DNA of 64,000 bases from Leishmania martiniquensis. Its lineage: Eukaryota; Euglenozoa; Kinetoplastea; Trypanosomatida; Trypanosomatidae. Location of the stretch: contig NC_090154.1 in the NCBI RefSeq assembly GCF_017916325.1, positions 437,001 through 501,000 of the forward strand, written 5' to 3'. The translations under genes and the position numbers were made by a program. Numbering within the stretch: position 1 is the first letter of the stretch; each line of letters starts with the position of its first letter. Below, in pieces: positions 55,873-64,000 of this stretch. Below the pieces are notes generated by a model. It worked only from the letters and a program-made list of their open reading frames with translations. It ran no database searches and was not told the DNA's origin.

Positions 55873-58746
55873 ATGAGCCGTACCGCCTCGCGAAACGTCA
55901 GCCATTCGTCCTCTTTCCCTTCCAGCCCCCTCCCCCCTCTCCTGCAGTCAAACCCAGCCAGGCCGCCTTCGAGTGCTGTGCCATACACAGCTCCGCCGGC
56001 ATCCTCTCCGATGCAGCCGAGCGCTCTTGCCGCCGGGTTGGCCTTGGGCCCCCAACAACCCGTGAATCAACGGCAAATCGTGCCTCTCATGGGCAGCAGC
56101 GGTGTCGTGGCGCAGCCTTCAGTAGGCTTTCCAGAGACCGCGCCGCGGCGAACTTCTTACACCGCCAACCTTGAGGCGCAGGTGCGCGTCCTGGAGCAGG
56201 AGGTGCACCTCCTGCGTGCTGGTCTTACACAAAACGAGCGGTTGCGGCACGTTTCCACCACGGATGAGCCGTTGCCGCAACGCTCGTCGTCGCCGCCGCC
56301 TAAACGAGTTCATTTCGGGCCTTCATCGGTCGTCGTGCCGTCTCAGTCACCACGCGCAGCGAGAGCTTCCTCGGTTGCCTTCACTGGCGTAGAGGGCCGC
56401 CTCCGGCTTGCCTTTGGGCAACGCGTAGACCCGACGAGCTCGCGAACCTCCGCACATAGCCCTTTTAATGCGGCTTCTTTGCAATCGCGCGGCGTGGCAA
56501 GCCTCAGCAAACCCAGCCGTAGGAGCGCGCGGTGCGGATCGGTTCCGCCGCCCTCTACTGCGCCAGCGACAACCACCACGTTTGTGCACCTCTCGCCGGC
56601 CCCCGCCTCCCTGCGTGGAGGCAACACCAACGGTGTCCCCCTCCAAGGCGCCGCCACTGGTGGCACACTTGTCTCCCCGACTGCCGCGAGCATACAGCCC
56701 CTGTCCTCCGCGCCCGCCGGCGTCTCTTCCACGTCCCCGGCGGCGGCGACGGTGTGGGCGTCAGCTGACCCAAAAAAGCTCTGGCCACGCGTGGCGACGG
56801 CCGCAGCGGAAGCCCCTGAGAGCGCGTCGGACCTCTCTCGCTACCCATTCCGAACCACAGAGACCTCCTCGCCGGTCGCATCATTCACACCAGTTAGTTC
56901 AGAGCCGTCTGCCACGAGTGGTGCGCAGCCTGTCAGTGCTTCGGTAGGGGCATCCAGCGCCGCTGCATCGCCCATCGTAGTGGCGATGAGCAGTGATGGG
57001 CCTCCTCTGACGTCCTTGACGCAGCCGGGAACACCCACTGTGGCTCCGGCATCTGAAGCGATGCTTCCCCCGACTGCTGCGCCGGTCGCTCCGTCAGCTT
57101 CCTCGCCACCTACCCCAAGTACTGCGCTCGCTGTTACCCACCCGCTCCTCGGTGACACGACTCTGCTTTCCTCTACGGCTGCCACCAACACCACGCCCGC
57201 AGAGGTTTCCGCGCCGCCCGTAGCGAGCTCCTCCGCGTCGGTGGCAGCCGCGGCCAGACAACCAGAGACAGAGGTGCTGCTCCTGCGTGACACGCTTGCG
57301 CAGCGAGAAGCGCTCTTGCACCGCGTGCTGCTAGAGCTCCACGACCGGCATGGAAGCGGCAGCACCCGCTGTCAGAGTTCACCAGCGGTAACAGCGTCGG
57401 AGGCGAATGAGCGGCAACAGAGTCGGCAGGCCATGCGACTGCTGGCAGAGGAGCTCTTAGCCGTGCAAACGCAACTGAGCCACGCTCGGATCTCACATCA
57501 GCTGGTCGTTGCGGAGCTTCACACATGTCGTGAGCAGATGCGTCATGCACTGTCACCGGAACAGCAGCGAGCCGCAGCACCGGAAAAGACTTCGCCGGCT
57601 GAGGCGTCGCAGCCGTCACCAGGCTCTCTCCAAGAGCAGCTGGGCGTCGCCCTCAGCAAGGTGCAGGCGTGGGAGGAGTGGTATGCGACAAGCGTCACCG
57701 CAGCAGGCGACGAAGCCGCTGGTGTCACCGCAGGCAACAGCAATGCACTATCGATCGCGAAAGGGCCGTCGTCTCCGCCGCAACCATCACCTAAGTTGAA
57801 GACGCCCGACACAGCGTATCAGGTTGGGGCCGCCGCTGCAGCTGCGGCGGCGGTCAGTGGTGCTCACGAGAAGAAAAGAAGTCGCAAGAGAGACAAGCAC
57901 CTGTACGAGACGTCAGCACTGAGCCACTGTCCGCAGTGCGGCCTCGGGCTGCCTGGGCTGGCGCCAGCATGCGCTGCCGCCGGCGTTCGAGGCGACAGCC
58001 CAACTTTGCCCCCTCCCTCTGCACTTGCACTACAGGGGTGGCCCGCGGTAGCACCATCAGTGCCGTACGTGTCGGCATATGCGTTCGATTCTATTCTGCT
58101 CCACCACTTGGCGAGCCGGCGCAATGGCCGTGACGTTGGGGCTCCTGACACCGCTGGAATAGAGCCAGGGGCGGTGGCCAAGACCTCCGGCGGCGGGGCG
58201 GCAACGCCACCGCCGCCAGAGGACGCCTCATTGTCGCCCTCTCAGGCGCAGATAGATGAAGTGAAAGGGAGGTGTAGAGACACGAATGTGCTGGGACAAG
58301 CGCGCGCCGGCACGAGAGAGGTAATCAGCCACTCCGGTGCCGGCGATGCGTCCTCGATGTGGGCGGTGCCGATGAACGGGAGCAGCATCACCTGCGCAAG
58401 TGGTGCGAGTGGAGGTGCCCGCCAGAGAGTCATGAGTGCCGGGCACACAGGTGGCGGGGCGGCGAGCAGTCCCTGCGTCTCTTACTGTGACCGGCTAGAC
58501 CACGCGCAGCAGCAGGCCTACCGCGCTCAGCGGTACATCGAGCAGCTTGCCCGCGGGGCAGCGGTGCGAGAGCTAGCGGAAGCGGAGCGGCAGGTCGCCG
58601 AGAAGCGCCTATCCTTGCGGGAGCACCATCTATGCACAAAAGACCTCACTGCCACGTCGCAATCGCCTCCCTCTCTTGTGCTGGCCTCGTCCGCGCCAGA
58701 CGGGCCGCACAGCACAGAGGCGGGCAAGCAAGAGGTTGTGGAGTGA
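55873..58746 (+). CDS. Hypothetical Ser/Pro/Ala-rich protein with short coiled coils, 957 aa
   Basis: Most of the product is low complexity. Four helical segments interrupt it: about residues 97-118 (LEAQVRVLEQEVHLLRAGL), 463-490 (TEVLLLRDTLAQREALLHRV), 519-558 (LLAEELLAVQTQLSHARISH) and 876-922 near the C terminus (Arg/Ala/Glu-rich). Residues ~684-700 hold a CPQCG knuckle followed by one further Cys, too few ligands for a known zinc finger. An Ala run lies near residue 655. The charged leucine heptads suggest self-association; a structural or cytoskeletal role is inference. The frame is open to a GTG at 55807, but 55873 is the first ATG. No family is recognised. Confidence 0.83.
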   Translation: MSRTASRNVSHSSSFPSSPLPPLLQSNPARPPSSAVPYTAPPASSPMQPSALAAGLALGPQQPVNQRQIVPLMGSSGVVAQPSVGFPETAPRRTSYTANLEAQVRVLEQEVHLLRAGLTQNERLRHVSTTDEPLPQRSSSPPPKRVHFGPSSVVVPSQSPRAARASSVAFTGVEGRLRLAFGQRVDPTSSRTSAHSPFNAASLQSRGVASLSKPSRRSARCGSVPPPSTAPATTTTFVHLSPAPASLRGGNTNGVPLQGAATGGTLVSPTAASIQPLSSAPAGVSSTSPAAATVWASADPKKLWPRVATAAAEAPESASDLSRYPFRTTETSSPVASFTPVSSEPSATSGAQPVSASVGASSAAASPIVVAMSSDGPPLTSLTQPGTPTVAPASEAMLPPTAAPVAPSASSPPTPSTALAVTHPLLGDTTLLSSTAATNTTPAEVSAPPVASSSASVAAAARQPETEVLLLRDTLAQREALLHRVLLELHDRHGSGSTRCQSSPAVTASEANERQQSRQAMRLLAEELLAVQTQLSHARISHQLVVAELHTCREQMRHALSPEQQRAAAPEKTSPAEASQPSPGSLQEQLGVALSKVQAWEEWYATSVTAAGDEAAGVTAGNSNALSIAKGPSSPPQPSPKLKTPDTAYQVGAAAAAAAAVSGAHEKKRSRKRDKHLYETSALSHCPQCGLGLPGLAPACAAAGVRGDSPTLPPPSALALQGWPAVAPSVPYVSAYAFDSILLHHLASRRNGRDVGAPDTAGIEPGAVAKTSGGGAATPPPPEDASLSPSQAQIDEVKGRCRDTNVLGQARAGTREVISHSGAGDASSMWAVPMNGSSITCASGASGGARQRVMSAGHTGGGAASSPCVSYCDRLDHAQQQAYRAQRYIEQLARGAAVRELAEAERQVAEKRLSLREHHLCTKDLTATSQSPPSLVLASSAPDGPHSTEAGKQEVVE

Positions 58747-60153
58747 TCATGGGCTCTAGCTTCCCTGTGCGTGGTGGGTGCGACACACGCAGACAAGCAT
58801 GTCAGAAGAAGACGCGATCGGCTGACGGGCAGTAATAGGGCACAGGTAGAGCAGCAGAGGGCATGGGCCTACAAGCGTGCGTCGCAGTCGGTCTCAAGTG
58901 CGCACAATGGGGCCGCCCCATCGCATCACCTCCGCACGCGACCCTGCCGCCACCGCCGCCACTTCCTCTCTCCCTTCTTATTGGGCTCTGCTTTGCTTAA
59001 ATGGCAGCCCTTACGTCCCTGTTGGCTCTCGCTCCTATTTGCTTTGGGCGTGCTGGGAAAGTACTTGCGCGATTCCGTTTCTGTGCGTCTGTGTGTATCT
59101 GTCGATACCTCTGCGGGTGCCGTCACCAGCTAGAGTAAGCGAAAGTGGGTGCAGCTACGAGGAGGGAGAGAGAGAAGGAAGCGTGGGTGGGGGGTCATCA
59201 TGGATAGACAGTCAGGCACGCATCCACACAGATATATATATATACATTTAAATGTGTCTGTGCGTAAGGGTCAGAGACAGTCAGCGATGCTTCTCTGGCG
59301 GTAGTGCGAGACGCAGGAAGTGCGACCCTCTAGAGCTGCCCGCTAGCAGTGGGGACTGGGGCTCTGTCTCCCAAAACCACCGCGACTGCGTTGAGCTTTA
59401 TTCGTGTATGTCTGCTGCTGCTGCTGCTGCTCTGCCTCGCTCTGTCCGCGCGCGTGTACGAGTGTGCGGCTCTCACGCGCTGTGCGACGCAGCGGATACA
59501 TCGTTCACTGTCGCATTGGTGTGCGTGCATGCGCAGGGGCACGTGCCAACGAAAATGTGCACACACGCACGTGTGCGCACCCGAGAAGCGTCACCCATGT
59601 CACACGTCTACCAGCCCTCGCACGTTTTACACTCAGCCAGGGTGGGCAGAGGTGCTCCCTTGTGGGGGGGCACCCGACCCTTATCAGCAGTCGGATCGAG
59701 TGCAGCGCTCAGCCTCCGTCCCTCTCACCCCCTACCTGTGTCACCATATCGAGCGTAAGCCGCTCTGTATCAGAGGCTGTATGCTGGGCGGCGAGGGCGC
59801 AGAGAGACCTCAGGCAGACGTGCCCGCACAGGCCCACGTTCTACCCAGGCGGGTCATTGCGCTTCTCTCCACTTCGCTCTTCTTCCTTCCCCCTTCCCTC
59901 ACCGCTGCGCTGCTCACGCTCATCGTGCCCTGTACTGCTGCAGCAGCGTCTGCGCGCCACCCCGAAAGAGGAAACGACGGCGCATTAGGAACGCACACAC
60001 ACACACACGGGAAAAAAAGAGGTCAGCGCAGGCAGAGAGGCGAAGCGGCGTCCAAAAGCTGAGCACGCCGATAGACGAGGAAGCCGCTCTCGCTCCTCCT
60101 CCCCACCTCACCTTACTCAAGTTCCTCTCTCACCCACCCATCTCCCGACTCTC
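58747..60153 (+). other. Intergenic/UTR region
   Basis: About 1.4 kb with a TA repeat at 59231-59245, a (CTG)6 run near 59410-59430 and CA repeats at 59994-60007. Open frames here (59349-60062 and its overlaps) translate to Cys/His/Leu runs from repeats and are not called. Confidence 0.65.
60090..60121 (+). promoter_or_regulatory. Predicted spliced-leader acceptor for the last gene
   Basis: A C/T-rich tract at 60087-60118 ends in TCAAG with AG at 60120-60121. The ATG at 60154 is the first downstream, giving a 32-base 5' UTR. Confidence 0.5.
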
Positions 60154-63100
60154 ATGAGCCATGGGCGGGCTTGCATCTTCTCCAGCTTCCTGCGGGATGA
60201 CAACACCCAGACGAAGCGGTCAAGAGGCGGTAGCCACTCCGACAAGAGCGACAGCAGTGACAGGTCTGTGAATGTCGTCTACGATCATCATTGCGGCCTG
60301 CCGCAACATGAGCCCGGGGACAGCACCTCCCTCCAAAATGATGGAGGTCCTGCCTGTCAGCGACCCCAGCAGCAGCAGCAGCAGCAGCAGTCATCGATCA
60401 CGCAGGTGCCCTCTGCCTCCCTCACCGCTTCCCTGAATAGCCTGCGCAAAGGCAGCGTTGGCAGCTTCCCTGTCAGCACCTTCACCCCAACCGCGCCTCA
60501 CGCGGCACCATGCTCTACGTCCGCGTTAGCCGGCATGGTGGATGAGGCCGTGATGACAATGGACCACGCCGTCCGCGTCCCGTCCGCTCTGCGCGGCGCT
60601 GGCCGCCGCACCATGTTCGACGTCCTCGTCAACCTCGCGGAGCGGCAGGGCAGACGGGAGGTGTGGCAGGCGAAGCCGCGGGTGCCCACCGAGGCTAATA
60701 ATCTCGCCGGTGAGCATGCTGCCACAGCCAGAGATGTGCAGGCGCCAGCGCCGTCGCTGCGCGCCGCCTCCTCTGCGCAGGAGATGACGTATCAGATGCT
60801 GTTTCCGCGATCGGCCGTGGCTGCGGCTGCAAAGCGCCCGTCGTCATCGTCCACAGCCAACGCTGCCCCTGCGGTGGGATCGGCGCAAGAGGCTGGTGGA
60901 GAGCACACCGCTTCTATGGCGCCTCCGCTTGACGGTGCGGTGAAGGCCTCGCCGAGCCGGAACATGTGCACATCCGCGTCTGCCTCGCTGGCCCCACACC
61001 TGCCAATGTCGCTGCCCTCTGCTCTGCCGTCTGCGCGGGCGAAGCCGGACCGCCGCCTGCGCCATCTTCTGCCAGCGCACTTGCGCGGCGGCCCAGCAGC
61101 CTCGCAGAGTGGTGATGACGACTGGCAGGGGCACAAACTGCAGGCGTCGCCGCACGTCGGAAACGATCGCCGGCAGTCCCCGAAGGCAGAACATTTCGCA
61201 GGTCTGGTGGCACTGGATGCGTACGATACATCCAGCATCAGCAGTTTCAGTGACGACGACGACGATGACACATCCTCACCCGGCACGCGGCATCTGCAAC
61301 CCCATTTGGGAACGCGGCGGGAGGGGGCTGGCTCTTCGGATACTGCGCCTAGGTCGCGTCCGCAGGCAGCGCCGGTGGCCACACGCCCAACGGTACTCTC
61401 CAGGCTCATCAACGGCGACGCCGAGGAACTCGTGAGCCTTGAGGCCCCTCGTGAGGGACCCGAGCCTGAACAACCGAAGCGACCGCAGCAGATGGCCGAG
61501 GGGACAGAAACGAGGTGGGCGCGGCGGGAGCAGGTGTTCATGGGGGCAGTCGAGGCGGCGATGCCATCATCGCTCGCAGATGGGCCGGAGTGTGTCCGTG
61601 ACGGCCTACGCCACAGGCGCAGCCGTGACCGTCGTGCGGGCCGTAACACTGCCAGCCGCAGCTCAGAGAGGAGCCGAACTCACTGCAGAGCTACAGATCC
61701 CTTTGCATCAGACTCCGACAGCACGAGCAGCGGCGTGGATGACTCGGCCGACGACGGCGGCAGCGTCTTCGGCCTCCGCAAGGACCTCGATGACGAAGTG
61801 CCGCGGTGGATGCGGCAGCACGAGGCCACCCGTGGACGTCTTGCCGCGTGGCAGCAACAGCAGGTGTGGCAGCAAGTCTCCTGGGCGTCACCGACGTTCC
61901 ACGAGACACACACGTCCGTCATTGAGCGCGCAGCAGCGGCGCTCGCCGGAAAACCGCACATGTTCTGCCCCTCCTCAATGGCGCCGCGCATACCGAGTGC
62001 GGCATCACACGCAGCTGGCCGAGTAGTGGGGGGGAGGGTCGCTGGGTCGGCGGCGAGTAGCATGGGTCGAGGCAGGCCAGACACCCGGGGCACACTGGCT
62101 GCCGCCGGGGCGCCGGGATCGCTGCTGGCGGTTTGGAAGGAAGGCAGGCGCCTACTGAAGCAGCGGCCTCCCAATACGACCGCAGTGGCCGTGGTCGGGT
62201 ATTTATGGCAGCGCTTTCAGTCGTGGAAGCCGTATGGATGTCAACTGCTGCGTCAGCTGCGCAGCGGCACCTGCTTCGGTGAGGCGGCAGCACCGCCAGC
62301 CGGGTCGCCCCAATCGCGCTCCCAGCGCGAGAGGCGCTCTGGCTGTCTCGCGGTGAACCAGGAGTGGGATGCTCCGAGAAGGGACGCCGTCGAAGCTACC
62401 GAGGAGATATCGGGCACCAGCAGCGGTGAAGACAGAGCTCACACACGTGCCATGCAAGGAAAGGCAGCACGAAAACCACGGCAGCGCCGCAAAGAGGCCG
62501 CAGCATCGAGCTCGCCAGCACAGAGTCTCGCCCTCAACACCACCAACAGCACCGGCGGTGGTGGTGGTGGTGCTGTTGGTGGTGTCGACGTGCAGGTGAG
62601 GGTGCACTACATGGAGTCCGCCTTCAACGTCGTGGTCGTGCATGGAGAGCTTACGTATGCGAGCGAGAGCGCCTGTGCACGTTTCGGGCTCGCGCATCCC
62701 CTTCTTTCCTCGCGCTGCTCGTCATCATACGACCGTGGTCGAGCGGAAGACGCTGCAGCGACGCCAACCGCGCACGAGCGACGGTGGACGGTCCTTCTTC
62801 CCGAGCCGGCTCTCAAGCAGGTGCCGGTGCTACTGCAAGAGCACATTTACCTCGCTCCTCCCTACACCGTCTTGCGCGAGGCGCAGGCGGTCCTCTCCAG
62901 CTATAACTTCACATCCGATGCGCTCCTGCGACAGCACGCGGAGGAGGAGGAGGTCTTCCAGAAAGCAAACCTGCAGGGCTGCGCACCCGACGAAGGGGAC
63001 TCCGGTGGTCGCCCCAGCAGGGCTACTCCGACGAGCAGCCGATCGCCGGGCGGCAATGCTGACCGGAGTGCGCCACCCCGCTGGTGGGCAGCGTGTGAAG

Positions 63101-64000
63101 GAAACGACCGCACTCCTGTGCGCGAGGCCGCCTCGACCCGCGCAGGGCATCCGCCTCACCCTGCAGAGGAGACTGTCGCGGAAGTCCCCCCAGCATCCTT
63201 CTATCGAGAACTCTGTGGGGCGCCACTGAACGCCGATCCTGCACGCCTGCGTCGCACGCCACCCCTGGAGCACCCCCCACGACAGCAGTGGCCCGTGGTG
63301 AACAAAGAAGGCATCTATCCGAGGGCTCCAGCGTCCGACAATGTGGACGCCCACAGTGGCATCGCCGTGAGGCAGGGTGGTCGCAGTCGTGTGGGAGCGT
63401 CCCCAGAACCGCACAAACCTGTCGCTCGCAGCCCACCACTACCACCTCGACTGCGCGAAGCTGAGAGTGGGAGCGATGCCGTCAACGCCGAGGCGCGATG
63501 GCGGCAAGGTATCCCGCTTGTACAGTCGCCGCTCTCCCCCTCGTACGTGCGCGCGAGCACCGCCAGCGTCAACTCGATCATCGTCGACGGCTTCTACGAC
63601 CCGCTCGCAATGCCGGCGCTGCCGACGGCGGGCGCGGAGAGGGGGGCGGTGAGAGCGTGGGGCAGCAGTGGCGACGTCGCGAGCGGGTTTTCCTCTGCCG
63701 TCGCAGACGGGACGGTGGCCATCGCAAGGGTATCGGAGCACGGTGCGGACCGCGTTGTTGCAGCAGCGGATGCTGTGGAGCGCAGGCTCGCTAGTGGGCC
63801 GCGGGAACTGCCGGTTCCGCCTCAGCTGCTCGCATCTCTGAGCACCAGTGCCACCCCAGCCGTAGCAGCGAATGCATCGGGCAGTGTGTTTGGCAACGGT
63901 ATCGGCAACAGCTCTGAAGCCCGAGGTGGTGACGTGCTCGCCAATGACCTCTCTCGAGTGCCCGCGGCAGTCGTGTCAGCAGCCCCGCTGATGGACTGCC
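60154..64000 (+). CDS. Hypothetical protein, 3' end beyond window (at least 1282 aa)
   Basis: Reading from ATG 60154, the frame has no stop up to the last base, so the gene continues to the right. The product begins MSHGRACIFSSFL and is mainly Ser/Ala/Arg/Pro-rich. It has a run of eight Gln (60367-60390), an Asp run near residue 370, and a Gly run near residue 810. Ordered-looking islands occur near residues ~130-165 (MVDEAVMTMDHAVRVPSALR), ~540-580 (Trp/Gln-rich, PRWMRQHEATRGRLAAWQQQ), ~655-695 (VWKEGRRLLKQR, then WQRFQSWKPYG), ~815-840 (VRVHYMESAFNVVVVHGELTY) and ~890-930 (QVPVLLQEHIYLAPPYTVLR). Islands joined by disordered linkers suggest a scaffold-like protein. No family is recognised. 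The last conserved-looking part lies around nt 63540-63610. Confidence 0.8.
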   Translation, partial: MSHGRACIFSSFLRDDNTQTKRSRGGSHSDKSDSSDRSVNVVYDHHCGLPQHEPGDSTSLQNDGGPACQRPQQQQQQQQSSITQVPSASLTASLNSLRKGSVGSFPVSTFTPTAPHAAPCSTSALAGMVDEAVMTMDHAVRVPSALRGAGRRTMFDVLVNLAERQGRREVWQAKPRVPTEANNLAGEHAATARDVQAPAPSLRAASSAQEMTYQMLFPRSAVAAAAKRPSSSSTANAAPAVGSAQEAGGEHTASMAPPLDGAVKASPSRNMCTSASASLAPHLPMSLPSALPSARAKPDRRLRHLLPAHLRGGPAASQSGDDDWQGHKLQASPHVGNDRRQSPKAEHFAGLVALDAYDTSSISSFSDDDDDDTSSPGTRHLQPHLGTRREGAGSSDTAPRSRPQAAPVATRPTVLSRLINGDAEELVSLEAPREGPEPEQPKRPQQMAEGTETRWARREQVFMGAVEAAMPSSLADGPECVRDGLRHRRSRDRRAGRNTASRSSERSRTHCRATDPFASDSDSTSSGVDDSADDGGSVFGLRKDLDDEVPRWMRQHEATRGRLAAWQQQQVWQQVSWASPTFHETHTSVIERAAAALAGKPHMFCPSSMAPRIPSAASHAAGRVVGGRVAGSAASSMGRGRPDTRGTLAAAGAPGSLLAVWKEGRRLLKQRPPNTTAVAVVGYLWQRFQSWKPYGCQLLRQLRSGTCFGEAAAPPAGSPQSRSQRERRSGCLAVNQEWDAPRRDAVEATEEISGTSSGEDRAHTRAMQGKAARKPRQRRKEAAASSSPAQSLALNTTNSTGGGGGGAVGGVDVQVRVHYMESAFNVVVVHGELTYASESACARFGLAHPLLSSRCSSSYDRGRAEDAAATPTAHERRWTVLLPEPALKQVPVLLQEHIYLAPPYTVLREAQAVLSSYNFTSDALLRQHAEEEEVFQKANLQGCAPDEGDSGGRPSRATPTSSRSPGGNADRSAPPRWWAACEGNDRTPVREAASTRAGHPPHPAEETVAEVPPASFYRELCGAPLNADPARLRRTPPLEHPPRQQWPVVNKEGIYPRAPASDNVDAHSGIAVRQGGRSRVGASPEPHKPVARSPPLPPRLREAESGSDAVNAEARWRQGIPLVQSPLSPSYVRASTASVNSIIVDGFYDPLAMPALPTAGAERGAVRAWGSSGDVASGFSSAVADGTVAIARVSEHGADRVVAAADAVERRLASGPRELPVPPQLLASLSTSATPAVAANASGSVFGNGIGNSSEARGGDVLANDLSRVPAAVVSAAPLMDC

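Noticed and set aside
59349..60062. 237-codon open frame on + before the last gene
   Set aside because: It contains CTG/CA repeat translations (Leu and His-Thr runs) and precedes the predicted acceptor of the real gene at 60154.
1..64000. tRNA, snoRNA, rRNA, CRISPR arrays or a transcription strand switch
   Set aside because: No cloverleaf-like tRNA, regular spaced repeat array or rRNA-like block was recognised by eye, and every supported gene is on the + strand. A covariance-model search would be needed to exclude small RNAs.

Overview
The window looks like nuclear chromosomal DNA of a trypanosomatid, most likely Leishmania or another Leishmaniinae species. The evidence is high GC with GC-rich third codon positions, very long intronless reading frames all on the + strand, and Ala/Ser/Gln-rich inserts in the proteins. 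Between genes the + strand is pyrimidine-rich and carries TG, CA and TA microsatellites. Nearly every start codon is preceded by a polypyrimidine tract and an AG, the pattern of spliced-leader trans-splicing. I see no strand switch, so the whole window can be read as a slice of one polycistronic transcription unit running left to right. I cannot name the species from sequence alone.

Layout, left to right: (1) 1-5571, the 3' part of a large protein with a long disordered N-terminal region and C-terminal membrane segments; (2) 6133-6411, a small C-terminally membrane-anchored protein; (3) a 2.9 kb gap holding a GC-rich stretch unlike ordinary UTR (possible degenerate SIDER/DIRE retroposon) and a decayed coding-like patch; (4) 9333-13328, a 1331-aa acidic/Ser-rich coiled-coil protein; (5) 14705-15682, a mitochondrial carrier family protein; (6) 16967-18205, the 26S proteasome lid subunit RPN9; (7) 18206-21471, a 3.3 kb gap; (8) 21472-38571, a 5699-aa ankyrin-repeat protein; (9) 39428-42022, an 864-aa unknown protein with cysteine clusters; (10) 42662-50605, a 2647-aa protein with an N-terminal RING finger, a long coiled coil and a second zinc module; (11) 52381-53418, a 345-aa coiled-coil protein whose stop is followed by a coding-like extension; (12) 55873-58746, a 957-aa Ser/Pro/Ala-rich protein; (13) 60154 to the window end, the 5' part of an unrecognised protein still open at base 64000.

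Only RPN9 and the carrier can be assigned to families with clear roles (protein degradation and inner-membrane transport). Neighbours in a trypanosomatid unit are co-transcribed but usually not functionally linked, so no pathway should be read into gene order. Start codons were set by taking ATG only (several frames are open further upstream through GTG/TTG) and by the nearest plausible spliced-leader acceptor. All splice sites are predictions from sequence. No tRNA, rRNA, CRISPR array or classical promoter was recognised.
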